Assembly: GCA_031431125.1 (NCBI GenBank)
Contig: JANPCX010000060.1
Location: 1 to 29,946 of the forward strand
DNA length: 29,946 nt
Direction: 5' to 3'
Source of the DNA: JANPCX01 sp031431125
GTDB taxonomy: Bacteria > Pseudomonadota > Gammaproteobacteria > Burkholderiales > Burkholderiaceae_C
A program made the position numbers and the translations under genes. This document shows, piece by piece, positions 7,235-15,215 of the stretch. Positions within the stretch are counted from its first letter, which is position 1; every line of letters begins with the position of its first letter. Under the pieces are notes generated by a model, which was not told the DNA's origin, did not search any database, and saw nothing but the letters and a program-made list of their open reading frames with translations.

Positions 7235-8119
7235 TCATGCCCACAAGCGATAGCTCCAAAAGCCCTCGTCCTGCGCAATCCGCCAGTACAACTCCTGCGG
7301 CGCAAAGCCGGTGACGCGGCGGGTTTCTCGGCAGAGGTGGGATTGGTCGGCGTAGCCGCTGGATTCAGCCACGGCGGCCCAGTTGGGGCGTTGGCCTTGT
7401 TCAGCGGCGGCTACGCCTTCAAAGAAGGCGGTTTCGGCTCGGCCCATGCCGCGCAACTCGCGCAGGGGCTGGCCGGCCCATTGTTTGATGCGGCGTTCCA
7501 CTTGTCGCAGGCTGCGGCCTGCGCCGGAGGTGGCGGCGCGCAGGGCCAAGGCATGGGCCCAGTCTTGGACGCGGTGGGCTTGCATCGGTTGTTTGGGCCG
7601 GGCGGCGTTCCACTGCGGCTCCAGAAAATCCTGGATCAGCGTTACGCGCTGGTCGTCGTCAGCGGCTGCGGCTACCGCGTTGCAAAGGTCCACCCAGGGG
7701 GTGGGAAAAAGCCCGCGCACGTCAATGAAGCGGTTGACGGTTTGCGTCACGTCAATGCCGGTCAACTGGTGCAGGGCGTCGGGCATGAAGATCAGCATCA
7801 TGCCGTGCACGGGGCCGGGGCACCACGAGACGCAGGGCTGCGTCTGCGGGCCACTGAACATCACGCCCGAGAGTGGCGTGCGCGGGATACTGCTGTCCAG
7901 GCGCGTCGGTGCGCCAGATGGCAACAACTCGCTGCTGCCCTGAAACCACCAGTTGATGACGCACAGAGGCGAAGCGGGAAAGTAGTTGAAACGCTGCGCA
8001 TCGGTCAATTCAATGCCGACGGTGTTGCGTGACATCACGCCGCGCATGCAACTGCTCAGGGCGGTGCGTGGCAACCACAAGCGGTTGGTGGCGGCGGAGA
8101 TGGGCGCGGTGTGGAGCAT
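7235..8119 (-). CDS. AraC-family transcriptional regulator
   Basis: The protein has 294 residues. The N-terminal ~190 residues form a sensing domain with no close named match. The C-terminal ~100 residues carry the two-HTH AraC domain, with SLRQVERRIKQWAGQPLREL in the first half. The second half has WAAVAESSGYADQSHLCRET followed by RRVTGFAPQEL, the typical conserved end. The gene is convergent with the LysR gene (71-bp gap). Upstream, across a ~305-bp gap, lies the divergent P450 operon, which is a reasonable but untested target. Confidence 0.85.
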   Translation of the reverse strand: MLHTAPISAATNRLWLPRTALSSCMRGVMSRNTVGIELTDAQRFNYFPASPLCVINWWFQGSSELLPSGAPTRLDSSIPRTPLSGVMFSGPQTQPCVSWCPGPVHGMMLIFMPDALHQLTGIDVTQTVNRFIDVRGLFPTPWVDLCNAVAAAADDDQRVTLIQDFLEPQWNAARPKQPMQAHRVQDWAHALALRAATSGAGRSLRQVERRIKQWAGQPLRELRGMGRAETAFFEGVAAAEQGQRPNWAAVAESSGYADQSHLCRETRRVTGFAPQELYWRIAQDEGFWSYRLWA

Positions 8120-8202
8120 GGCGAAAGTTTAGTGCTTGCGTCTGATCCGGGTGGCGCGTGATGCGATCCAAAGTGAGATCCATCGGTAGCAGCCTAACCT
8201 GC

Positions 8203-8300
8203 GTCATTCCCGCGAAGGCGGGAGTCCACGCTGTGTATCGGGCTGCACCGACCGCATAGCCCGCGCACACCCACGGGATTCCCGCCTTTGCGGGAACGAC
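8203..8300. repeat. REP-type palindrome pair upstream of the P450 operon
   Basis: Two inverted copies of the CATTCCCGCGAAGGCGGG type of repeat lie at 8203-8227 and 8275-8300. Each copy forms a short GC-rich hairpin, and together they form a larger inverted pair with a 47-base spacer. This is the layout of a bacterial interspersed mosaic element (REP doublet). Such repeats are known to be spread by RAYT transposases acting in trans; none is encoded here. Confidence 0.8.
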
Positions 8301-8340
8301 ACTTTGATAGAAACCAGGCGCATCACACATCATTTGGAAT

Positions 8341-8354
8341 CGCACCGTGGTGCG
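8341..8354. promoter_or_regulatory. Short palindrome upstream of the P450 gene
   Basis: CGCACC-GT-GGTGCG (8341-8354) is a palindrome with 6-bp arms, 71 bases before the P450 start. It could be an operator. A TATACG box occurs near 8389-8394, but no well-spaced -35 box accompanies it. The remainder of the 8120-8424 gap holds only the REP pair. Confidence 0.25.
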
Positions 8355-8424
8355 CGCTTGAAAAACCCATGATGTCGAAATCCTTCTATACGATGCGCAA
8401 CCACGTCGGCAGTATGCGGGCCTC

Positions 8425-9861
8425 ATGAACACGACAAACCTCATCCCTGCTGCGCCATCTTCTGCTGTGCCACCAGTGCGGCGTTCCCCCGGAGAGCGCC
8501 CACCCGGCCCGCCATCGCCTTGGTGGGGCTTCCCGCTGCTGCGCGACATGAAACGCGACTACCTGGGGTTTGTTGAAAAACTCCATCGGGACCACGGCGA
8601 CATCAGCTTCATGCGTCTGGTGAACGAGCGGGCCTACGACCTGTTCACCCCTGAGCTGGTGCGCGAGGCCCTGGTGGACAACGCCGAGCACCTGATTCGC
8701 TGGGAGCGCGGGATTGAGGTGTTTACTGAGGTTTTTGGGCACAGCGTGTTGACCACGGAGGGTGACGTGTGGAAACGCCAGCGCCGCATGTTGCAACCCG
8801 CGTTCACACCCAAACGTGTGGCCGGTTATGCCGCCTTGATGGTGGATGCGGCGGCTGCCGGTTTGGATGCCGCCGTCCCGTCAGGCCAGAACGAGGCTGT
8901 CGTCGCCATGGATGCGCTGTTCTCCGGTTTGGCGATGGACGTGATTCTGCGAACGCTGTTCAGCGACCGCGTGCGGCCCGAAGACAGCCAACAAGCCGCG
9001 TGGGCCACACAAACGCTGAGCGAAACCGCCATGCACGAGATGTTCAGGCCTTTTACCTTGCCCGACTGGTTGCCGCTGCCGGGCAAAGCCACCAAACGCC
9101 GCGCCATACGTTGCCTGAGGCAGCTGGTGGGTGGACACATTGCGGCTCGGCGCGCTTTGGCGTCGGCAGCCAACTCCTCATCCCGCGATGACTTACTGTC
9201 GATGCTGATGGCCTTGCGTGACGATGAAACCGGGCAGGGCTTGAGTGAAACCGAGGTGTTTGACCAGTGTTTGGTGAACTTCCAGGCGGGCCATGAAACC
9301 ACCGCCACCGCCTTGTTGTGGTGGAGCCATTTGATGGCGAAGCATCCCGATGTGGCGCAAAGGGTCAGCGATGAAGTGAAAGTCGTGCTGTCAGGGCGCA
9401 ACCCATGCACCGACGACTTGCCCGCACTGCCGTGGTTGACCGCCAGTTTGAAAGAGGCGATGCGCCTTTTCCCGCCCGTTGGCGCACTGATGTCCCGGCG
9501 CACGACACAGGCCATTGAACTGGGCGGCTGGCACATTCCGAAAGGTGCCATGCTGCGTTTCACGCTGTGGCAATTGCACCGCGACCCAGCTTCCTTCGCA
9601 GAGCCACAGGCCTTCCGCCCCGAGCGGTTTTTGCCTGGTGCACCACCACCGCCACGCGGAGCCTGGATGCCTTTTGGTGCGGGCCCACGTGTCTGCATAG
9701 GCCAGCACTTCGCGACGCTGGAAATGACGCTGCTGGCGGCCATGCTGCTGCAGCGCTATCGTTTGGTATTGCCAAGCGATGCGCCACCTTGCGAGCCGGT
9801 GTTGAACGTCACGTTACGGCCCTCGGGTGGTTTGCGTTTACGCTTGCAACGTGTGGTTTGA
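8425..9861 (+). CDS. Cytochrome P450
   Basis: The 478-residue protein is a heme monooxygenase inserting oxygen into an unknown substrate. The diagnostic motifs are all present. The I-helix oxygen-activation motif AGHETTA is at about 288-294. The K-helix ExxR is E344-R347. The PERF motif lies in FRPERFLPG. The heme-thiolate loop is FGAGPRVCIG with ligand C424. The N-terminus (PPGPPSPWWGFPLLRDMKRD) is proline-rich with no membrane anchor, so the enzyme is probably soluble. No ferredoxin or reductase is fused or encoded next to it, so electrons must come from elsewhere. It begins a same-strand unit with the DUF2867 gene (20-bp gap). Confidence 0.95.
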   Translation: MNTTNLIPAAPSSAVPPVRRSPGERPPGPPSPWWGFPLLRDMKRDYLGFVEKLHRDHGDISFMRLVNERAYDLFTPELVREALVDNAEHLIRWERGIEVFTEVFGHSVLTTEGDVWKRQRRMLQPAFTPKRVAGYAALMVDAAAAGLDAAVPSGQNEAVVAMDALFSGLAMDVILRTLFSDRVRPEDSQQAAWATQTLSETAMHEMFRPFTLPDWLPLPGKATKRRAIRCLRQLVGGHIAARRALASAANSSSRDDLLSMLMALRDDETGQGLSETEVFDQCLVNFQAGHETTATALLWWSHLMAKHPDVAQRVSDEVKVVLSGRNPCTDDLPALPWLTASLKEAMRLFPPVGALMSRRTTQAIELGGWHIPKGAMLRFTLWQLHRDPASFAEPQAFRPERFLPGAPPPPRGAWMPFGAGPRVCIGQHFATLEMTLLAAMLLQRYRLVLPSDAPPCEPVLNVTLRPSGGLRLRLQRVV

Positions 9862-9881
9862 CTGCCAAGCTTGGAGGTTTG

Positions 9882-10409
9882 ATGGCCGCTAGAGCGACGC
9901 CCTGTGAGGTGCCAATGCACAGCGCCCTGCGCGATCAGCTTGCAGGGGCATATTTTTTTGACGCCTACCGGATGGATGTGCCCGATCCGGCACAGACCGC
10001 GATGGCTTACTTTCTGCAAGCGGCGGCACGCGCCCCGGACTGGGTCAACGGGTTGATGGCGCTGCGCAACCGTTTGGCGGGTTGGGTCGGGCTCAAGAAC
10101 TTGGGTGCGCTCAGCACCTTGGATCCGAACAAGCCGGAGCAGGACTACCTTCCCGGCGATCGTGTAGGCATCTTCACCTTGCGCTCCAAGCTGCCCGACG
10201 AGGTGGTGGTGTTCGACCGCGACAAGCACCTGGAGGTGGCCCTGTCGGTGTGTCGCTTGCCCCGGGTGGTGGGACAGCCGCAAACCATCGTGGTCAGCAC
10301 CGTGGTCCATGTGCACAACCTGCTGGGTCGTTTGTACATGCTGCCGGTGACACCTCTGCACCAACGTATCGTGCCAGCGGTGATGGCGAGGCTGCTTGCT
10401 TCGAATTGA
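9882..10409 (+). CDS. DUF2867-family protein
   Basis: ATG 9882 gives 175 residues and has a strong GGAGG at 9873-9877. The open frame extends upstream only inside the P450 gene and is not used. The sequence matches the DUF2867 pattern: YRMDVPDPAQTAMAYFLQAA near the start, ALRNRLAGWVGLK in the middle, then GDRVGIFTL, VVFDRDKHLEVALSV and a C-terminal IVVSTVVHVHNLLGRLYM. The fold is probably a ligand-binding helix-grip-like barrel, but this is inference. Function is unknown. It sits between P450 and a molybdoenzyme in one probable operon. Confidence 0.75.
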   Translation: MAARATPCEVPMHSALRDQLAGAYFFDAYRMDVPDPAQTAMAYFLQAAARAPDWVNGLMALRNRLAGWVGLKNLGALSTLDPNKPEQDYLPGDRVGIFTLRSKLPDEVVVFDRDKHLEVALSVCRLPRVVGQPQTIVVSTVVHVHNLLGRLYMLPVTPLHQRIVPAVMARLLASN

Positions 10410-10420
10410 AAGGTTCACTG

Positions 10421-11104
10421 ATGAATGCACTGCCCCCAGGCCAATCCGAACGACAAGATTTCCCTCGTTTTGGCATCGATAAATTCGCAACCCGCTTTCC
10501 CAAAGACACCCAAACCGCCGCCCTCCAGATCTCGGGCGAAGTTGCAAACCCACTGGTGCTGGACAACCCACTGGCGGGCCTGCCGCGTGTCGAACAGGTC
10601 AGCGACTTCCACTGCGTGACCACCTGGAGCAAACGCGGCTTGCGTTGGGGTGGGGTGCGGTTTTCTGTGTTTTACGCGCAGGTGTTGTTGCCGCGGGTGC
10701 AGCCCAATCCCAATGCGACGGTGTTCATTTTTGGCGCGCAAGACGGTGCCCGCACGACCTTGTTGCTGGAAGACTTGCTGGCCGCAGACGTGATGCTCGC
10801 CGACACGCTGGACGGACAGCCACTGAGCATCGAACATGGCGCGCCGCTGCGCTTGGTGGCACCCATGCAGTACGGCTACAAGTCCATGAAACATTTGTCG
10901 CGTTTGTCGCTGCATGCCGACGACGCTACGTTTCGCCCCTCTGCCTTTCGTTTCATGGACCACCCGCGTGCGCGGGTGATGTTGGAAGAGCGTGGACGTT
11001 TATTTCCAGGTTGGTTTTTGCGTCGGCTCTACCGCCCCTTGATTGGGCCGACGGTGCGCAAGTTTGCGCGTGCCATGCAGGCTCACCGCAGCGTTTCACG
11101 TTAA
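10421..11104 (+). CDS. Sulfite-oxidase-fold molybdopterin oxidoreductase
   Basis: The product is 227 residues from ATG 10421, eleven bases after the DUF2867 stop. It matches the Oxidored_molyb (sulfite oxidase/MsrP) domain. Evidence includes DFHCVTTWSKRGLRWGGVRF, where C65 is the expected Mo ligand, VFIFGAQDGARTTLLLEDLL in the middle, and GAPLRLVAPMQYGYKSMKHL toward the end. There is no twin-arginine or Sec leader, unlike periplasmic MsrP, so it is probably cytoplasmic. No msrQ-type membrane heme partner is present. The substrate is unknown; co-transcription with a P450 suggests a shared pathway. Confidence 0.85.
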   Translation: MNALPPGQSERQDFPRFGIDKFATRFPKDTQTAALQISGEVANPLVLDNPLAGLPRVEQVSDFHCVTTWSKRGLRWGGVRFSVFYAQVLLPRVQPNPNATVFIFGAQDGARTTLLLEDLLAADVMLADTLDGQPLSIEHGAPLRLVAPMQYGYKSMKHLSRLSLHADDATFRPSAFRFMDHPRARVMLEERGRLFPGWFLRRLYRPLIGPTVRKFARAMQAHRSVSR

Positions 11105-11183
11105 GAAGGGTGCATGCCCTCTGGTGCACGCCGACCTGGGTGCGTTCAAAGTGATGTGCCAACCGTTCATCCTCCAAGACGTC

Positions 11184-11307
11184 GTCATTCCCGCTAAGCC
11201 TGCCCTCGAATGCTTTCATCGGGGGGCGGGAATCCGAGCGGTGGCGGCAGGTGAAGCGGGGGACGCGATACGACACATCCCTGGATTCCCGCCTTCGCGG
11301 GAATGAC
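11184..11307. repeat. REP-type palindrome pair downstream of the P450 operon
   Basis: An intact REP copy (GGATTCCCGCCTTCGCGGGA type) lies at 11283-11307. An inverted partner lies at 11184-11235, where the two half-stems GTCATTCCCGC and GGCGGGAATCC are pushed apart by an enlarged loop of about 30 bases. It is the same repeat class as at 8203-8300, so the three-gene P450 unit is bracketed by both pairs. The rest of the 11105-11438 gap has no gene. Confidence 0.8.
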
Positions 11308-11438
11308 GGATGTCATTCACCATGCAACACATCACTGTGAATCACGACCCGCCGACCTTGAGGTCAAACAATCCCGTTAGCATTTCAGTTTTGCAGGCCG
11401 CAAGGGTGCGGCTTGAAATGACTGAAAGGGAATAAACC

Positions 11439-12254
11439 ATGGCCATGGACGTGATCGATTTTGAAATCAAGGGCTCGGAAATGCAGTTCGTCGAGATCGA
11501 ACTCGACCCGGGCGAATCTGCAGTGGGTGAAGCCGGCAGCATGATGTTCATGGACGCCGCGATTCGGATGGACACCGTTTTTGGCGATGGTGCGCAGCAA
11601 ACGGGTGGCTTCTTCGGCAAGCTGATGGGTGCGGGCAAACGCCTCATCACCGGCGAGTCGCTCTTCACCACGGTCTATACCAATGGCGGCTCGGGCAAAC
11701 AACGTGTGGCGTTTGCAGCGCCTTACCCCGGCAAAATTTTGCCCATGGATTTGCGCCAACTCGGTGGCACCTTGATCTGCCAGAAAGACGCGTTTTTGTG
11801 CGCAGCCAAAGGCGTGTCGCTCGGCATTTATTTTCAGCAAAAAATGTCGGTCGGTTTCTTCGGCGGCGAAGGCTTCATCATGCAAAAGCTGGAGGGCGAC
11901 GGCCTGGCTTTTGTGCATGCGGGCGGCACGGTGCTCAAGCGCGAGTTGGCGGTGGGCCAAACCTTGCTGGTCGATACCGGCTGTTTGGTGGCCATGACGC
12001 CGAATGTGAACTTTGAAATTCAGTACGTCGGCAAGATCAAAACCGCGCTCTTTGGGGGTGAGGGCTTGTTCTTTGCCAAAGTGACGGGCCCCGGCACGGT
12101 TTGGCTGCAAAGTTTGCCCTTCTCGCGTTTGGCCTCCAGGGTGTTTGCGGCCGCGCCACAGCGCGGTGGTTCACGGGAAGAGGGCTCGGTCCTGGGTGGC
12201 GTGGTGGGTGGCGGCCTGCTGGGCGGCATTTTGGGGGGTGGCGACGACGATTGA
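11439..12254 (+). CDS. AIM24 / TIGR00266-family protein
   Basis: The 271-residue protein matches the TIGR00266/AIM24 family of beta-rich, trimer-forming proteins. Evidence includes FEIKGSEMQFVEIELDPGES near the start, GEAGSMMFMD at about residues 31-40, a repeated GFFGGEGFIMQKLEGDG-type segment and ALFGGEGLFFAKVTGPG. The tail is Gly-rich and acidic (GGGLLGGILGGGDDD). The family is widespread but has no agreed biochemical function in bacteria; the mitochondrial relative affects inner-membrane organisation. AAGGGA lies before the ATG at 11439. It is a single gene facing the envelope cluster downstream. Confidence 0.85.
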   Translation: MAMDVIDFEIKGSEMQFVEIELDPGESAVGEAGSMMFMDAAIRMDTVFGDGAQQTGGFFGKLMGAGKRLITGESLFTTVYTNGGSGKQRVAFAAPYPGKILPMDLRQLGGTLICQKDAFLCAAKGVSLGIYFQQKMSVGFFGGEGFIMQKLEGDGLAFVHAGGTVLKRELAVGQTLLVDTGCLVAMTPNVNFEIQYVGKIKTALFGGEGLFFAKVTGPGTVWLQSLPFSRLASRVFAAAPQRGGSREEGSVLGGVVGGGLLGGILGGGDDD

Positions 12255-12361
12255 GACCCGGGGAGGGGCTGCTGTTTCACTTGAAACCAGGGTTTTAGCG
12301 AAACCACGGGTTTTCTCGGGGGGCGGCTAAACTCTAGGGTTTACCTGCTCGGGCCTTCGTT

Positions 12362-13405
12362 TTGTTCTCATCCTCTTTGTTTCAAGGCCTTCGAGCCATC
12401 CGTGCCGCTTCGGCACTCTTGGCGCTGATGTTGTCCACCATGGGCGCAGCAGCCTGGGCGCAAGCCGCGTCCACCGCGCCAGCGAAGCGGCCCATTTTTG
12501 TGCTCAATTCACTGGACGCCAACATCAGCGTCATCGACCCGGTGACTTTTGCCCACATCAAAAAGGTGCCGACTGGCAAAGAGCCTCACCATTTGTATTT
12601 GACGCCGGACGAAAAGTCGCTGGTGGTGGCCAATGCCTTGGGCGATTCGCTCACGTTCTTGGACCCAACCACAGGGGATGTGCAACGTGTGGTCTCCGGG
12701 ATTCCCGACCCCTACCACCTGCGTTTCTCGCCTGACATGAAGTGGTTTGTGACGGCGGCCAATCGTTTGAACCACATTGATGTGTACCGCTGGGAGCCCA
12801 CGGATGCCAGGATGCCTCTGAAACTGGCGGCACGCATTCCGGCATCGCGCACCCCGAGCCACATGGCCATCGATTCACGCAGCACGGTGGTCTACACCAC
12901 CTTGCAAGACAGCGACGAGCTCATCGCCATTGACCTGGCCACACAAAAGCCGCGCTGGAAAGTGCCGGTTGGACGAATGCCAGCCGACGCTTACCTGACG
13001 GCCGACGACAGGTTGTTGCTGATTGGTCTGACCGGCGACAAATTCGTCGAGGTCTACGACGTGACACAAAACCCAGCGCGTTTGATCAAACGCATCGAAA
13101 CCGGCGACGGGGCCCACGCCTTTCGGGCGGTGGGTGACAAGCAGCATGTGTTTGTGAGCAACCGCGTGGCCAATACCATCAGCAAAATCGACACTCAAAA
13201 GTTGACGGTGGTCGAAAGCTACCCGGCGCCGGGCGGCCCAGACTGCATGGAGTTGCTGGCCGACGGAAAAACCTTGCTGGTGACCTCGCGCTGGTCCCGC
13301 ATGCTCACCTTCATCGACACCCAACAAAAGAAAGTGGTGCGCCAAGTGCCAGTAGGCCGCTCGCCGCACGGGGTATGGACGCTGGACCATGCGCCGCGGC
13401 TTTAA
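12362..13405 (+). CDS. YncE-like beta-propeller protein, exported
   Basis: The 347-residue protein has an N-terminal signal peptide with a hydrophobic core (ASALLALMLSTMGAAAWAQA, cleavage near residue 35). It is followed by repeated blades of the YVTN/YncE type, such as FVLNSLDANISVIDPVTF, LVVANALGDSLTFLDPTTG and VFVSNRVANTISKIDTQKL. These blades should form a seven-bladed propeller in the periplasm with a binding or scaffold role. The start is a TTG at 12362, chosen because it gives a full leader; the ATG at 12428 would truncate it. The 3' end overlaps the next gene by 17 bp, so the two are translationally coupled. Confidence 0.8.
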   Translation: MFSSSLFQGLRAIRAASALLALMLSTMGAAAWAQAASTAPAKRPIFVLNSLDANISVIDPVTFAHIKKVPTGKEPHHLYLTPDEKSLVVANALGDSLTFLDPTTGDVQRVVSGIPDPYHLRFSPDMKWFVTAANRLNHIDVYRWEPTDARMPLKLAARIPASRTPSHMAIDSRSTVVYTTLQDSDELIAIDLATQKPRWKVPVGRMPADAYLTADDRLLLIGLTGDKFVEVYDVTQNPARLIKRIETGDGAHAFRAVGDKQHVFVSNRVANTISKIDTQKLTVVESYPAPGGPDCMELLADGKTLLVTSRWSRMLTFIDTQQKKVVRQVPVGRSPHGVWTLDHAPRL

Positions 13406-14219
13406 AAAACGCTCTTATAAAAAACTCAGCGCGGCCGTCGCTGTGGCGTTGGCCTTCAACGCAAGCGCCGCAACGGCCCAAGCGCTGTGTGGCAGACAAG
13501 CTGGCGACAAACCGCTCTACCTGACGTTTGACACCGGCCACATGGCCATCGCCCCCTTGGTGGCCGACGTGCTGGCACGCCAGCAGGTGTTGGTGACGTT
13601 TTTCTTGGCCAATGAAAAAACCAAAACCGGGGGCAGCAGCTTGGATGCCGAGTGGGCCCCGTGGTGGAAGGCCCGCGTCGCGGAAGGCCATGCTTTTGGC
13701 TCGCACACCTTTGACCACCATGTTTGGCGGGCCGATGTGGCCAGTGGTTTTGTTTTGAGACCGACAGCAGGCCCGCAAACGGGACAAACCCAAACATTCA
13801 CCGCAGCGCAGTACTGCGAACAAATTCGGCGCCCGGCGACATGGTTTGAATCCACCACAGGACAGAAGATGGGCGCGGTGTTTCGTGCGCCGGGCGGCAA
13901 AACCTCTGCCGCCTTGCTGGCCGCCGCCAAAGCCTGCGGTTGGTCGCATGTGTTCTGGAGTCCAGCAGGTTTTCTGGGTGACGAACTGCCGAGTGATCGC
14001 TACCCCAATGCGCAGTTGCTGCAGCAGGCTTTAAGCAATATCCGCAGTGGCGACATCTTGCTGGCCCATTTGGGTATTTGGTCGCGTCAAGACCCGTGGG
14101 CGCCCGCCGTGTTGGAACCTTTGATCGTGGGTTTGAAGGCCAAGGGGTTTTGTTTCGCCACGCTGCGTGAGCATCCCTTGTACGCTGCGGCATTCGCGAA
14201 CGAAGTACGCAAGAAATAA
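13389..14219 (+). CDS. Polysaccharide deacetylase-like (NodB-fold) protein with altered motif 1
   Basis: The 276-residue protein has an N-terminal basic segment and signal peptide (KKLSAAVAVALAFNASAATA). A NodB-type domain follows from about residue 43. Motif 1 reads TFDTG (46-50), so the catalytic Asp48 is present but the metal-binding Asp expected at position 49 is Thr. Motif 2 is intact as HTFDH (H106, H110). Motif 3 is RAPGG (166-170) and a late ILLAHLG segment is at 223-229. It would act on an acetylated glycan in the periplasm if active. It overlaps the YncE-like gene and is followed two bases later by the sterol-desaturase-like gene. Confidence 0.8.
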   Translation: MRRGFKKRSYKKLSAAVAVALAFNASAATAQALCGRQAGDKPLYLTFDTGHMAIAPLVADVLARQQVLVTFFLANEKTKTGGSSLDAEWAPWWKARVAEGHAFGSHTFDHHVWRADVASGFVLRPTAGPQTGQTQTFTAAQYCEQIRRPATWFESTTGQKMGAVFRAPGGKTSAALLAAAKACGWSHVFWSPAGFLGDELPSDRYPNAQLLQQALSNIRSGDILLAHLGIWSRQDPWAPAVLEPLIVGLKAKGFCFATLREHPLYAAAFANEVRKK

Positions 14220-14221
14220 CC

Positions 14222-15211
14222 ATGCTCGACAGCCTCATCAACGCCTTCACCGATCAGTTCAGCCTCGCCCAACAGAGCTTGTTCGAGGCTGTGGTGCAGC
14301 CTTTGTTATTCCAGATGGGTTTGGGCAATTTGCTGGAAGACGGGTTTGTCGCCACGGGCTGGTTTTTAGTGGGCGTGCTGCAACTGGTCGTGATGTTGCT
14401 GGTGCTGTGGCCCCTGGAGCGGATGCGCCCGGTGGAGGTGGTGCGCGACCGCGCTGCGGTGCGGGTCGATGTGATCTACACCTTGATCCACCGCCTGGGT
14501 TTGTTCCGCGTGGCACTTTTTTTCAGCATCGACCCGCTGTGGGACCTGCTTTTTGCCCAGTGGCACCAATGGGGCATTCAACCCTGGCACCTCGATGCGT
14601 GGTTGGCCCCGGCATTGCCGGGCTGGACCGACACCGCCTTCTTCGCTTTTGTGGCCTACCTGCTGGTCTTCGACTTCGTCGACTACTGGATCCACCGCGG
14701 CCAGCATCAATTCCGCTGGTGGTGGGCCCTGCACGCCTTGCACCACAGCCAGCGTCAAATGACGATGTGGAGCGACAACCGCAACCACTTGCTGGACGAT
14801 CTGCTGCGCGACAGCCTCTTGGTGTTGGTGGCCAAACTCATAGGCGTGCCACCGGGGCAGTTTGTGGCGGTGGTGGCTTGCACGCAGTTCCTGGAAAGCC
14901 TGTCCCACGCCAATTTGCGGGTGTGGTTTGGTCCAGTGTTGGAGCGTGCGTTGGTCAGTCCGCGTTTTCACCGCCTGCACCACAGCATTGGATTGGGCCA
15001 CGAGTCCCGAGGCCAAGGCACTCTGGGCGGCCACAACTTTGCTGTGCTGTTCCCGGTCTGGGACATCTTGTTTCGCACCGCCAACTTTGAGCTGCGCTAC
15101 GACCCCACAGGCATTCGCGACCAGTTGCCCGAAGCCGGCAACCGCGACTACGGACGCGGCTTTTGGTCGCAGCAGTGGTTGGGGGTGGTGAGACTGTGGG
15201 GACGAGGATAA
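14222..15211 (+). CDS. Sterol desaturase / fatty acid hydroxylase family membrane protein
   Basis: The 329-residue membrane protein is of the di-iron sterol desaturase/fatty acid hydroxylase superfamily. The histidine clusters are HRGQH (158-162), HALHH (171-175), H229, HRLHH (250-254) and H271 in GGHNF. Together they form the expected eight-histidine iron site. Hydrophobic segments lie near residues 45-64, 95-112 and 139-155. It should hydroxylate or desaturate a lipid at the inner membrane; the substrate is unknown. The ATG is two bases after the deacetylase stop, so translation is coupled. Confidence 0.9.
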   Translation: MLDSLINAFTDQFSLAQQSLFEAVVQPLLFQMGLGNLLEDGFVATGWFLVGVLQLVVMLLVLWPLERMRPVEVVRDRAAVRVDVIYTLIHRLGLFRVALFFSIDPLWDLLFAQWHQWGIQPWHLDAWLAPALPGWTDTAFFAFVAYLLVFDFVDYWIHRGQHQFRWWWALHALHHSQRQMTMWSDNRNHLLDDLLRDSLLVLVAKLIGVPPGQFVAVVACTQFLESLSHANLRVWFGPVLERALVSPRFHRLHHSIGLGHESRGQGTLGGHNFAVLFPVWDILFRTANFELRYDPTGIRDQLPEAGNRDYGRGFWSQQWLGVVRLWGRG

Positions 15212-15215
15212 AAAC

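Noticed and set aside
7052..8032. 326-codon + strand frame opposite the AraC gene
   Set aside because: It overlaps the end of LysR and lies antisense to a clear AraC HTH domain.
8826..9743. 305-codon - strand frame inside the P450 gene
   Set aside because: The + strand carries all the P450 motifs; no independent domain is seen on the reverse.
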